DNA of 64,000 nucleotides from Plectosphaerella cucumerina (GCA_020746995.1 JAGPXD010000001.1:4774001-4838000), one strand, 5' to 3'; shown: positions 10,622 to 21,882, numbered from the stretch's first letter. Notes: generated by a model not told the origin, from the sequence alone. Made by a program: numbers and translations.

Positions 10622-11545
10622 AGGGGCCTTGCCCTGACGGCGGAAGAAGCGACACACCACATTATGGTTTAGACTGCGGCAAGAGAAAAGCGTCTTTTGC
10701 TGCGCATGTAACACCATCATTGGGCGAGCATTCAAAAGAAGCGGTACCTTTGCCATGGGAGGCGGCTTGACTCGCGGTCCGGGCCGTCTTTTGGTTCCGC
10801 GGTAGCACTCAAGCCGGCACCCGTGAATTGGAACGGGTTGGCCGCGATGTGCGTCATCGGATGGCTGAGGGATGAGGAAGACGGGACCGAATTGTCGGGG
10901 TGCCCCGGCTTTTGGTACTGGTGCCCAACGGACGTGTAGACGAGGGAGACCCTCGCGGATGCGAGGCTATCTAGTTCATCCCGATGACCGGGACGAGTGC
11001 GAATGAAAACATGGACAAGAATGAAGCCTGGTCCCCTACTCGTACGCGTGACAACTCACACTTGGCAGGGAACCAGGGGAGGCAGTGAGAGTTGTGGGGT
11101 CTGCGGTCCGCGCTCCGTCACTCTTGTTTCTGCTGGGGAGGTCTAGAAGTCCAGGGGTCCGGCGGCCGGCCAGGGTCGTCAACGCCACGAGTGTGGCATT
11201 GCCGGGCAAACAAGATGGACCCTTGCTCAGGCTACGGCGGATGGTGGCCTGCAGGCAGGCTGTAGGATGCGCGACGGCTGCTGATGCCAAGGCTCGCTGG
11301 TCACCCGTCCCAAGTTCCGGATCTGTTCCCTGGAACCAACATCAGGCGAAAGGGTATAATAGGGGGCTAGGCCCCTCAAAGGCGTGCGTCCGAGGATGAG
11401 TAGAGTTTCTCGTCTTCCACACACACACAGCATTCTCACGTTCTGCAACCGTCTGATCAAGCCGACTTTGCCTTTCCGAGCCTTCCACACTTACCAAGAC
11501 CTCATCTCCCATCACACCTCGAGCCTCACTGCCCAAGCCTTCAAG
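10622..11545. other. Intergenic: OST1 3' region and promoter of the His-rich gene
   Basis: No coding region recognised. It contains a TATAATA element at 11355-11361 and a CA/CT-rich leader (about 11415-11545) in front of the small gene at 11546. Confidence 0.6.
11355..11361 (+). promoter_or_regulatory. TATA box of the His-rich mini-protein gene
   Basis: TATAATA in the context GGGTATAATAGG lies 185-190 bp before the ATG at 11546, with a pyrimidine/A-rich leader between. This is a clear core-promoter match, unusual in GC-rich surroundings. Confidence 0.45.
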
Positions 11546-11773
11546 ATGTGCTTCGGATTCGACCGCCCCGGCAAACACTACTACCACGAGGAGGTCGTCC
11601 CCGTGAGACGGTCGCATCACCACCACCACCATCACAGCGGCCACCATCACCACCACAGCCACAGCCGGTCGCCGCGCGCGAGCTACACGAGCGTCACTCG
11701 GCGGTCGTACACGCCGAGCCCGCGGAGGAGCGCCGTGGTCGTCGAGCAGCGGACGACGCGGGCGCGCTACTAG
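11546..11773 (+). CDS. Histidine-rich mini-protein
   Basis: 75-residue single-exon protein. It has an N-terminal segment MCFGFDRPGKHYYHEEVVPV, then 7 His at 24-30 and 5 His at 33-37 (15 His in total), and an Arg/Ser/Tyr/Thr-rich tail (SPRASYTSVTRRSYTPSPRR). No signal peptide and no membrane segment. I believe short fungal proteins opening MCFGF with a His run are widespread, but I know no function. The His clusters suggest metal binding or pH-dependent charge; this is inference. An upstream in-frame ATG at 11384 would add 54 residues of leader-like sequence, so 11546 (context TCAAGATG) is preferred. A TATA box 190 bp upstream supports a real transcription unit. Confidence 0.7.
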   Translation: MCFGFDRPGKHYYHEEVVPVRRSHHHHHHHSGHHHHHSHSRSPRASYTSVTRRSYTPSPRRSAVVVEQRTTRARY

Positions 11774-12986
11774 AAGCAATGAGGAGGGATAATCATGTTT
11801 GAAAATGGGCGAATATGGGCATGGCGTTTTTGATTTCGAGAGGTTGGATTTCTGCGGTGTTGGAGGAACTTTTGGACGAGCCATAATGGGATTCCAGCGG
11901 GCTTGGCTGTATAATGGAGCACGACGCACGACGCACGACTAGACGATCTTTTTCTTCATGTCCAGCCATATGGCTGTCGAGATGAAATCATCATGCAATT
12001 TTTCTACATTTGCATCAAAGGTTGACCCTGCGTGATGTTGGAGCCCGTGGCAGGAACAGATGGCGGGTGTGGCAGGCAAGCCCGCTTCAGTCGTTCGGAC
12101 GGGTCGGGTGGGCGGGGTGGTGGCAGGGGTCTGGTCCCTCGACTTCACGATGACATCATGGGTGCCCGCTAAGGAGGGCAGCTCTTTCCTTTCCCCCCTC
12201 CATTCCATTCCCCAAGCCGGTGACGAAAGATGCCAGACGAGTATCAGCTACATCATCGCGCCGGCGCACCCGGTTCACGCGTTCCCGTCTGGGTACAGGC
12301 AGATCGAGTCTGGTCTGGTCTGGTCCCGTGCCGCTGGGCGGTCTTGGGGTGTTCAAGTTCTGCTTACGGCTGGCCGCCTCCTCGGTGCCACCGGGTCTCC
12401 CCCCGCCCGCATCGAGGTCACGCTCTCCGTACCTAGTGAAAGAAGGGATGCTGCTCCTGATGTCTCAAGCTGTCATCGCGAGTTGCTGTTTCCATTTAGG
12501 CCATCGATCTCCCGCCTTCCCTGCCGTAGATCAATCGCAGAAACCTCCCCGCTCCCACATCCTCCTCCCACCTCCCGAGCTCTACCAAGTTGACCACGCA
12601 ATCTCCTCCTCGTTACCGACAGCCTCGCCCGTGAACCCGCACGCCCGTCTCCTGTCCTCCCTTCCACCGTCAGAGAGTCCGTCATCTCCGTGGCACCTGC
12701 GCTACCCCTCCCCACCCATCCATCCAAGAGCTTCCTCGCGTCTTGGCTTTCCACGGCCAGCGGTTCTCTCTTATAAGCCGGCGCCACGTCCTCTTCTCCC
12801 CTCCTGTCTCGCCGCTGTATCCCTCGACCTGAATCAACCGTCTCCTTCGTGACTGCGTCGCCAGACCTCGTTGTCCCAAAGTGCCCCTTCCGAACAGGGT
12901 CGAAGCCAGCTGTAATCCGTGGCACGCGTCCGTCCTGTCGCGACCTACCTATTACTATCTGACATACCGCCCGAACGTCCTTCACA
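11774..12986. other. Intergenic: promoter and leader of the Pil1-type gene
   Basis: 1.2 kb without a recognised gene. The distal 500 bp (about 12480-12980) is strongly pyrimidine-rich, as in long fungal 5' UTRs. ORFs across it have no family resemblance. Confidence 0.55.
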
Positions 12987-14267
12987 ATGTGAGTACCGAA
13001 TGAATCCCTTCACCCCCTGCTATCTGCTTCGCGACCAGTCTCGACACCCGCAACATCGCTCTCCTCGCTTCTGCAACATGACCGCTTCTCCTTACCCCGG
13101 TCAGGAGAACCGTCTCTCCACCATCACAAGCCACTACTCTCCCTTCTTGTCAGGCCCAGACGGCACCAGAATCCTCTCAAAATCGAGATCGTGGGACTGA
13201 CAGACTTCCCAGGAACCGCAGCATGTCCATCCGCTCCGGCAAGAGCCGCGGAGGCTCGTCCAGCAAGGGCCAGAAGTCCGGCGGCGGCTTCTCCTTCAGC
13301 TCCCTCCGCGGCAACATCCAGCCCGAGCTCTCTCGCAGGCTCTACCGCATCATCAAGCTGGAGAACAACCTCATTCAGGCCCACGAGCAGGCCGGCCGTG
13401 AGCGTCAGCTCATCGCCACTCAGCTGTCCGAATGGGGCGAGCACACCAACGACGACGCCATCAACGACATCTCGGACAAGATCGGCGTCGTCCTTTCCGA
13501 GATTGGCGAGCTCGAAGACTCGTACGCCCACGCAATTGACGACTCGAGGGCCCACCTCAAGGCCATCCGTAACACCGAGAAGAGCGTCCAGCCTAGCCGC
13601 GACGGAAAGGACAAGATTGCCGACGAGATCGCGAGGCTCAAGATGAAGGAGCCCGAGAGCGCAAAGATTGTCGTTCTCGAGCAGGAGCTCGTTAGGGCCG
13701 AGGCGGAGAACCTCGTCGCTGAAGCCCAGCTGACCAACATCGTGCGTGCCCCCTCCATCTTACCTCTTATCTATTCAACGGTACTAATTGTGTGCTTCCC
13801 AGACCCGCGAGAAGCTCAAGCAAACCTACGAGGCCGAGTTTGCCGCAACCATCGAGCGCGCCGAGAAGCAGATTCTCCTCGCAAAACACGGCCGCCGACT
13901 TCTCACCCTTCTCGATGATGCTCCTGTCGCCCCTGGTGACCCCCGGCGCGTCTACCCCCATGCTCAGCAGGCGCGCCAGATCCTCAACGACTGCGAGGAC
14001 GACCTGCGGGACTGGCAACCCCAGCTCGACGACTTTGGCACGGAGCCCACTCAGGAGCAGCCGCTGCTGCGACAGGGCACCGACGGATCCGGCAGTCTTG
14101 TCTCCAACGACAGCACGCGTGGGGGTGGCGGGCAGAAGGTCAGGAGCAGGGTCGCCGACGATGAGGAAGACTTGAGCGTGGCGGGAACCGATCAACGGAG
14201 TCAAAGAGCCGACATCTCCGCACTGAACGGAAGCGAGCAGAGCGAGGCGGCACAGATTCGAGCCTAG
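12987..14267 (+). CDS. PIL1: Eisosome core protein, Pil1/Lsp1 family (BAR domain)
   Basis: Three exons, 12987-12988, 13213-13741 and 13803-14267 (331 aa). Pil1/Lsp1 proteins form curved filaments under plasma-membrane furrows (eisosomes) and respond to sphingolipid bases. The Pil1-specific BAR domain (about residues 35-265) shows family segments ELSRRLYRIIKLENNL, GELEDSYAHAIDDSR, RNTEKSVQPSRD, VVLEQELVRAEAENLVAEAQ and ILLAKHGRRLL. The 3' tail is acidic and Ser-rich. The start codon is split: AT ends the first exon and G begins the second, producing MNRSMSIRS, the N-terminus expected for this family. Donor GTGAGT, branch CTGAC, acceptor TTCCCAG. Without the intron, translation could begin only at the internal ATG at 13223. 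Confidence 0.92.
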
Positions 14268-14676
14268 AAGATGGAGAAGTTCGCCACCTCGCATTTTCTG
14301 TGACGGCAGGGCTTGAAGGGCAGGCTGTTGATGAGAAACGGATACGGAAATTGGGGGTTTTCACACTTGACGACAACACCACTGCTCCTTGGTTTTGTTT
14401 TAATGTCTTGCCTAGCATATTGAAGTGGTACGCTGGGAGTTGTACTTTGTTTGTGTCACTACGGTAGTCTGGTAGGAACGAGGAAGTCACGTTTTTCGAT
14501 CATCGAATGCACTTGGGACATGGGACTGTGAGGCCAGGAGGAAATTACTTGTTTTTGGGTTTTGTATCTATATAGTATAACAGCAAGGAAAATGCGTTCT
14601 GCTGAAACAGTACAAAGAGCCGATGCTACCGAATAACGCCAATATCAAACTTCCAAATGCAGAAACCCAGATGCGA
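14268..14676. other. Convergent 3' spacer between the Pil1-type gene and Hsp20
   Basis: 409 bp between two converging stops, T-rich in places (TTGTTTTTGGGTTTTG near 14550), consistent with 3' UTRs. No gene seen. Confidence 0.6.
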
Positions 14677-15873
14677 TTATTCGACGTCGACCTTGGTAAC
14701 CTCGGTCCAGCCCCTCTCGACCTTGGGCACTGTGACGATGAGGACGCCATCCTCCATCTTGGCCGTGATGGCCTCAGCGTCGATTTCCTCGCGACCTTCC
14801 TCCTCAAAGTCCATGAAGTCGTCATCGCCTACGCGGTCCTCATCGTCACCAGCACGGGACTGATGCGGCCGCCTACCGCGCCAGCGGCGGGCCTGCTCGG
14901 CCGTCTCGGGGGGCGGAAGCTTGACGATGCGCTCAAAGTAGCCGACCTTGCGCTCTGACGCGGTGGGCAGGAGGGAGGCGAGGAGGGCCTCGTCGCCGGG
15001 GCGGTGGATGACGCCGGCGACGCGCAGCTGGGCTGTATCGTGGTCCCAATCGACGCCGATATCTGACTTCTTGGCGCCTGGGAGGGCGAGGTGAAGGATG
15101 TAGGCGGAGGGAGTGGCAAAAATGTCGAGAGGGGGGGTGAAGGGCTGGGGGCCTTCGTCGGCGGTTTCGGCCTCGGGGTTGGTGGTGGAGGGGAAGAAGA
15201 GGTTTTGGAGGCGATGGGCCCAGGGAGGGATGTTGGCGCCGGGCTCGTACTGGGGAGGAGGGCCGCGGGGAGGGTTGGGAGGGGAGCAGCGAGGGCCATG
15301 GGCGCCGTGGTGGCTGTGGTGGCGAGGACGATGCGGGTGAGGACGGCCGCCGTGAGGAGGAGGAGGAGGTCCAGGAGGGAAGGGGAAGGGGAAGGGGAAG
15401 GCGGAACGGGGGTCGGCGTTGTCGAAGGGGTCGGGGCCCGGGGTGGCAGTGCCAGGGCTTTCCGGCTCGTCGTTCAGCTGGTCGGGCGTGGAGATGTCAG
15501 GGTCGGCGGTGACGCCGGCCTCGGGCGGGGCGTGGTGGTGAGAAGGGCCCTCGCCGGCATCAGGGGGGCCGGGGGGTCCACGGCGTCCGCCTCCGCGAGA
15601 TCGGTGGGGACCGCCGTGACCGTGGCCGTGACGGCCGCGACGACCTCCCCAGGGGCCGGGACCACCTCCCCAGGAACGGCCGCCGAAGGGACCGCCGTGC
15701 TGGAACAAATGTGCCCAGGCTTCCTGGGGGTTGGAAGGGAAGCCGCCGAAGGGGCCTCCTCCGGGAGGTGCGCGGTCAACACCGGGGCCGGGGGCGGGGG
15801 TACGGCCCCAGATGGGGTGATCCTCCCAGCGACCGAAGTGGCCGGCAGCGTGGTTTCCAGCAGACCTAGACAT
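14677..15873 (-). CDS. Hsp20/alpha-crystallin protein with long Gly/Pro/His-rich N-terminus
   Basis: 398 residues, one exon. The C-terminal part (about 247-388) is an alpha-crystallin domain: FTPPLDIFATPSAYILHLAL, GAKKSDIGVDW, and the closing strand signature DGVLIVTVPK at 375-384. A charged insertion (about 321-364, DDEDRVGDDDFMDFEEEG) splits the domain, as in the Hsp30-type small heat-shock proteins of filamentous fungi. The first 245 residues are low complexity, rich in Gly, Pro, His and Arg with FG-like spots (GPFGG), and much longer than the usual 30-100 residue arm. sHSPs are ATP-independent holdases forming oligomers. The ATG at 15873 sits about 155 bp downstream of a TATA element. A long plus-strand ORF over it is a shadow. 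Confidence 0.88.
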   Translation of the reverse strand: MSRSAGNHAAGHFGRWEDHPIWGRTPAPGPGVDRAPPGGGPFGGFPSNPQEAWAHLFQHGGPFGGRSWGGGPGPWGGRRGRHGHGHGGPHRSRGGGRRGPPGPPDAGEGPSHHHAPPEAGVTADPDISTPDQLNDEPESPGTATPGPDPFDNADPRSAFPFPFPFPPGPPPPPHGGRPHPHRPRHHSHHGAHGPRCSPPNPPRGPPPQYEPGANIPPWAHRLQNLFFPSTTNPEAETADEGPQPFTPPLDIFATPSAYILHLALPGAKKSDIGVDWDHDTAQLRVAGVIHRPGDEALLASLLPTASERKVGYFERIVKLPPPETAEQARRWRGRRPHQSRAGDDEDRVGDDDFMDFEEEGREEIDAEAITAKMEDGVLIVTVPKVERGWTEVTKVDVE

Positions 15874-18070
15874 GTTCTATAACGTCTAGCAGGTACGTGG
15901 CAGTGCTAAGTGTACAAGATGGGGAGACAGGATGATGTAGGGGGTGTAGATGGTAGATGTGTGTGTGGTAAAGAGGTGAGGGTGATGGGGATGGGAGTGT
16001 GGAGGTCAGGACTCGTCTTCTGGCTTCTTATAGAAGCGGCGAAAGGCATCAGGCAGCAAAGTCCAGGCAGAAGGCGGCGTCACGGGTGTACGATAGTCGC
16101 AACATGGCAGGCTGCTTAGGGGGACGCGCACCGTCGTCCGGCACACCATTCCGGTCGGAGGCTTCTGGGCTCATTGGAGTCGGACGATTCGTGAGAAGGA
16201 GTCAGAATGGCGTCGAAACCGCGGGGCGATTATCTGGCGGGAGTGTCCCTGAAGAGACTCGCTCCAGGCACGGGAGGCAGAGAGTCGCCACGCGGCCCCT
16301 AGGTCGGGATGGATGGATGGGGGTGTTGCGAGCGACGACCATTGGCGCGGAATGGGAGGCGATTGTAGGCCTCGGGGGGCGAACTGTCCAGCGTTCGTAA
16401 TGCCCGAATACTCGGGGAATTCCATCGCCCGAGGGAGGCCAAATGTCGTCGACGGTTAACCCCGAGGGGCCTCCTTCTACCGGGCCCGCGAGCTGTCTGC
16501 TGGATGGGAGTAGTGTGCTCTATCATCTCGGTGAGCTTCAGCATGTCTGCAACATGGGAATCTTCACCGAGGTATTGCGGATGGTTCGAGAAGCCATGCG
16601 GCCCAACGGGCGGCCATCGTTCTCCCGGCGGCCTCGACCTGGCCGCGCTTGGCTCACACTGGATTAGGGGCGCGAGCGAGGTGCCGCGTCTTCGACAGAT
16701 GGGGGCCGTCCGTGCCTGGATGTGATGCAGCATCGTGCATCGAGGCACATGGCGGATGCTGGTGCTGGTGCAGAGGGTGGAGTGCGAGAATGATCGAGTC
16801 ACTTCACATGAGCGCAGTGTGCAGAGTCGCAGCCGCCGCCAAGACCGAGCCGTGATGAGGGGAGCTGGAGATGCTGGAGCTCAAGTGGGTCTACCCGTCA
16901 GTCGCTCCTCCCTTGAGTTTGTCCAGCGCTTGCTTCCTCATCGATATCGACGATACTCACGAGGGAGGAGCGACCGACCCGGCATTTGTCTTGCGGAAGG
17001 AGCGGCAGTGGAATCAAATTTCAAGTTATCACTTGCCTCCATGACTCCCAACACCATCAAACCATCACCACTTCCACTCACCGTTGAACCGTCCGGACCA
17101 TCGCCAACGCGCCCACCCTAGCATATAACCTCGCTAGCTCCCGCTGGCTGGGCGCTTGCATCTGATGGAAACCCGCTGTCATTTGCTGCCGAGTCCACGC
17201 CTCCAGTTTAAGCTCCCTCGACCTCGACCTCCTGGACGGGACGGGACCCCTTTCAACAGGCGGACTCTGCCCGACCACGCACTCTTTCTCCTCCTCCTCT
17301 AAGCGCCCGTCATACGCGCCCAATCATGGAGCTCCCTCGCCATGCGACATGCAGCCAGTCGTTGCCGCCCGTTATCCCGGCACCCTCGCCATTCTACGCT
17401 GCGACCCCCGGTTCGTTGCGCGCCCAGACGACCAGGCGACGCTCTCACTCGCCCGCCGCGTCGCTGATGGGACCCTCTCGATCGGTGCCCGGCCTTCGTG
17501 TCCCCCATTCCCTGGTCTGGTCTGGCCTGGCCTCTAGAGGAGAGGAAAGTGGAAAGCAGCCCGACCAACCCATCGCGCGCCCATGACGCCCATCGGCCAC
17601 GTTCATATCCCCGGGACACGGCCTCCTCTTCCCGCCCGTGTTTCCTCTCTTCCAGGAGGTTTTGGCTTTTCTCTTCTCGCCGCACTCTCTCCCTGTTTCA
17701 TACCTCGTCCATCCTCCGTCCTGCAAAGAAGCCGGCTGGCCAGCTTTACGAACCACCCATTCAACCCCGCCATACGGACACGGACTCCAAGCCTGAGCAC
17801 CCTCGCCTCCAGCAACCCCGCTCTCCAACACCTCCCCTCCATCCCATCCATCCATCCATCCCGGCTCCCGTCCGTACCTTGCCTTGACGCGGCCACAAAG
17901 GCGGCCAGCTTTGAGCTCCCAAAAATAGTCGCCCCTCGGGAACCTCGAATCATCACTCGTCTGGCATTGTCTTCCCTACGTCAGACTCCTGTTTCCCCTC
18001 TCTCCCGTACCAGCGCATCGCAGCGCGTTGCCGAGGACAAAGCAGGCCCCTGTCATACACGCCAGTCACC
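15874..18070. other. Divergent intergenic region between Hsp20 and the WW-PhoD gene
   Basis: 2.2 kb with no gene recognised. The proximal part holds the Hsp20 promoter. About 17050-18070 is C/T-rich and likely the promoter plus a long leader of the PhoD gene; it has several upstream ATGs, one of which (17583) opens an ORF overlapping the start of the main CDS. Confidence 0.55.
16024..16036 (-). promoter_or_regulatory. TATA element inside a palindrome upstream of the Hsp20 gene
   Basis: On the minus strand CTTCTATAAGAAG forms a perfect inverted repeat (arms CTTCT/AGAAG) with TATAAG in it, about 155 bp before the start codon. Its TTC and GAA blocks recall heat-shock elements, but the spacing is not the canonical 5-bp unit, so heat-shock factor binding is only a guess. 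Confidence 0.4.
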
Positions 18071-21000
18071 ATGGAGCACCGCGACCGCGGCCTCCCGGAC
18101 GAGGAGCTCTTCCTCAGCAAGCCAGCTCCCGCCGAAGAATGCGACAGCCCTACCGTCGAGCCTCTTAGGATATTCAAGCCTCTGAGCCCCAAGCCTGGCG
18201 CCGAGAAGCAGTCGGACCGCTTCAGATATCCCCCTCCTCCATCATCCTCGGGCTCTTCCATGGCTGCTTCGAAGCCGTCCTTCCCACTGCCTCCTGGCGC
18301 ATCGAGCTCCGCCGCCCCCCTCCCGTACCCTGACGAGGAAGACCTCCAGCCGAGCAAGCCTACCAACAAGCCGGTCCACCCGCCCATCGCCGCTCCGAAA
18401 CGATACGGCTCCGACTACAACGACACTTCTCTGCGCCTGAGCAGCCCAGTCGAGGCCAAGAGCCCTACCCTCGCCGAGAGGCGCGGAGCCGTGCCGCAGC
18501 CCCTGTCGCCCGCCACCGGCCCCGATGACCACGACGGCCTCTTTGCAAAGCCCATCAAGGCTCCCCAACCACAAGCTGCCTCGTCCGCAGCACCGGCGCA
18601 GTTCGCCTCATACACCCAGAAGCCCTACTACCCGCCGCCGGGTGCCACCTCGTCCGCAGCTGCTACCCAGGGTCGGCCAGGCTCTGGTCCCGGCCTTGAT
18701 CACGAGAGGCTTAGGATGCCGTCCGATCACTCGGTGAACCGCTTTGCGTCGACGGCCTCGACCTCGACCACGCGAGCTAGCAGAGGCTCCCCTCCTCCCC
18801 CTGAGACTCCTATCGTCGAACCGGGTGTCATCCCCGGCGGGGGTATCGAGGCCCGATATGCGGCCTCGGGTATCTCGGGGACCGCAACCCTCACCAACCT
18901 CCAGGCCCAGCAGGCCCAGAGCGCGGCCGCCGCGCAAAGACTCGCCCAGTATGGCGGCGCACCACCACAGGTCTCGCGGCCTTGGACACCCACAGAGAAC
19001 CCCGAGAACCAGCCACACGGCCCTCCCACCGTCTACCAGGGAGCGAGCCCCATCTCGAGTCCCCCTCAGCAACAGGCCTTTAGCCCTCCGCCACAGCCCA
19101 CAGCACAGAACGACCAGTCTGGCCAGCCTCAGGTCAGCGTGCTGGAGCAAGATTTCCAGCGGCTCAACACCAATTCGCCCCCTCCCGCGTACTCGAGCCT
19201 GAACCCCGGCGGTCGCAACAATGGATACCCAGCCGAGAAGCAGCGACCTGGAGCCTCGTCGAGTGCCGGCGCCACGCCTGCCCCAGCGGCGGCGGCAGCA
19301 GTTGCAGCAGTCGCAACAGCAGCGCAGTCGCCACCCAAGAAGCCAGCCAGTGCTGGACCTCAAGCTTCGGGCCTGATGTCGCCCGCCCTCCAGTACCCTG
19401 GCCACCCGGCATTTGTCAACGACCCCCAGCCAGAACAGCCGCACCAGCAGGCGCATCCCCAGCAACATCTGAACCACCAGCAGCAGCCTCAGCAGCAGCA
19501 CAATGGCGCCATCCAGACTCCGATCACCCCCTCCTTCTCACAGGCCGGTCCCAGCTCGCCCCCGCCCCTACCCGAGGGATGGATTGCCCATCTGGATCAG
19601 AACTCGGGACAGTACTACTACATCCACCTCGCGACGCAGGCGACGCAGTGGGAGTTCCCCAAGGGCCCGAACCCCATCAGCCACGATGCGGCTCCACTGT
19701 CGCCGACGGCCTCAACGTACGGCAACCCTCTGGCTTCGCCGATGTTCGGTAAGCAGCCCATGGGCTCCCCCATGTTCTCGCCGCAACAGACCCCGGGCTA
19801 TGCAGAGAGCATCATGAGCGTCGCCGCGTCTCAAACCCCCTCGGCTGCCGGGTTCTCCGGGCCGCCGCCCAGCGCCGGTGTGGACATCTTCAAGATCCAG
19901 CCGACCAACGGCGTGTACTTCGGGCCTTACTTGAGATACTGCAATATGGACCTGGAGAAGGGCATCTGGTTCGGCAGCATCATGATCGTGACGGATGGCC
20001 CGCAGCCCCCGACAATTCACCTCCACCAGAGCGCAGACCTGTCCCCGAACCCCCGCCAGCTGCAGTCCCGCAGCATCTTCACACACCAGCGGTGGAACTT
20101 CTACAAGTACGACATCGACCTCCAGATGGGCGAGGCCGGGACCGAGAGATGGACGTACGCAGTAACGTCGCACCTGGGTTGCACGCGTTACGAGTTTGTC
20201 GTCGCTGGTCGCCACGAGATTGGCTGGCGCTTCATCGCTCACTCGAACAACGATTTCGCCGCCACAACGAACCAGGCCGAGCGAGCCAAGCTGGGTGGCG
20301 TGGGCTTCATGTGGAAGGACGTCTTGCAGAAGAACGTCGACTGCGGAGGCTTCCATGTTCAGCTCGGTCTAGGTGACCAGATTTACGGAGACCGACTGTG
20401 GAAAGACGTCCCTCTGCTGAAGCAATGGCTCGCCATGAGCGGCAAGGAGAACCGGAAGAAGGCGCCATGGACGGCCAGGCATGAGGAGGACGTGACACAC
20501 GCCTACTTCCATTACTATACGAGTCACTTTGACCAGCCATATATGAGGGAGGCCTTTGCGCAGATTCCCCACGTACTGCAGGTGGACGATCACGACATGT
20601 AAGTCACGCCTCCCGTGTATTTCTCCGATGAGACACTGACCGGAACAGCTTCGATGGCTACGGATCGTACCCCGAGTACATGCAGCAGTCCCAGATGTTC
20701 AAGAACATTGGGCGGGTCGCCGTCGAGATGTACTTGCTCTTCCAGCACCACACCACCGTCGACATCCTCCGCAATGTTAGCAACGACCTGGACATGTTCA
20801 CGATCACGGGCCAGGGCTGGCACTTTGTCAAGTTCCTGGGCCCCGCGATGGCCGTGGTCGGCCCCGACTGCCGGTCAGAGAGGACACAGAGCCGCGTCAT
20901 GGCCGGGCCGACGTACCAGGGCATCTTCCCCAAGGTGGCGACGCTACCACCCAGCGTGCAGCACTGCATCTGGATGGTCTCGGTTCCTCTTGTGTACCCT

Positions 21001-21882
21001 CGCCTGGACGCGGTGGAGAGTCTGGCGTCAGCGGTCACGACTGGCAAGAAAGTCGTCAATACTGGATACAACGTGCTCGGCAAGGTGACGAGCTCGGTCG
21101 CCGGCATCGTGGGTGGCAAGGACGTCGTGGCTTCCGGCTTCACCCAGGTGAAGAAGGCCGTCGGCAAGGGGGGCCTCATGGGCAACGTCCTGAACCAGTT
21201 CGGCGAGCTCGATCTCTCCGAGGTGCTCAAGGACATGTGGACGCATGAGTCCAAGGACCTCGAGCGCACCTACTTTATCCGCACACTGCAGGGCATCGCA
21301 CAGCAAAAGGGTCTCCGCATGACTTTCCTGTCGGGAGGTAAGCAACTGCGCCATCACTGTCTTATTGCTCAGCTATACTAACGTGTTGCAGATGTTGCTG
21401 CCGCCGGTGCAGGTCTGGTCCACGACCCATCGCATCCCAGCGACCACAAGACGATGTACCAGCTCATCACGTCGCCAATCGTGGCGCAACCGGCCAACAA
21501 CTACATCCTCAAGCTCCTGCACAACAATAAGCTGCTGTACGTGCCGTCCAACGGGCAAAAGTCGACGCATGAGGCGACGGACACCAAGGAGGACATGATG
21601 GAGATTTTCCACACGGACGCGTCAGGGTCGTCGCGGGAGCTGAAGAAGCTCATGGGGCGGCGCAACTACATTGCTTGCATCGCGTACGACCCGGAGGTGA
21701 TCCAGCAGCAGCAGGCGGGCTTCTCGTCGGGCATGTCCATCATCAATGGGGGCACGCAACAGAACCAGGGCCTGTCCAAGGTGAGCCTGGCGGTGGACTT
21801 TGTGGTACAAGGCGACGGGGCGTTCACTTCGCCGACAAAGTACGGACCGGTCATTGTGCCGCACCTGGAGTTTGGGCGGTGA
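18071..21882 (+). CDS. WW-domain protein with C-terminal PhoD-like phosphatase domain
   Basis: Three exons, 18071-20598, 20649-21337 and 21392-21882 (1,235 aa). Residues 1-495 are Pro/Gln/Ser/Ala-rich and probably disordered. A WW domain follows at about 500-535 (LPEGWIAHLDQNSGQYYY ... TQWEFPKGP). The rest (about 615-1235) is a PhoD-like metallophosphatase-fold region, with LGDQIYGDRLW, VLQVDDHDIFDGYGSYPEY and ELDLSEVLKDMW. PhoD enzymes are metal-dependent phosphodiesterases; fungal proteins of this architecture are poorly characterised. The WW domain should bind Pro-rich partners. Both introns keep frame (AT|C gives DDHDIF; G|AT gives SGDVAAAG), and intron 2 has branch TACTAAC. The stop lies 202 bp from that of phosphomannomutase on the other strand. 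Confidence 0.88.

Noticed and set aside
15091..15882. 263-codon plus-strand ORF over Hsp20
   Set aside because: Gly/Arg/Val-rich mirror of the low-complexity Hsp20 arm; no start context or homology.
17583..18185. 200-codon ORF overlapping the start of the PhoD gene
   Set aside because: Lies in the pyrimidine-rich leader and runs out of frame into the main CDS; at best a uORF.
18608..19501. 297-codon minus-strand ORF in the disordered part of the PhoD gene
   Set aside because: Antisense shadow of Gln/Pro-rich sequence (Leu/Arg/Cys-rich).
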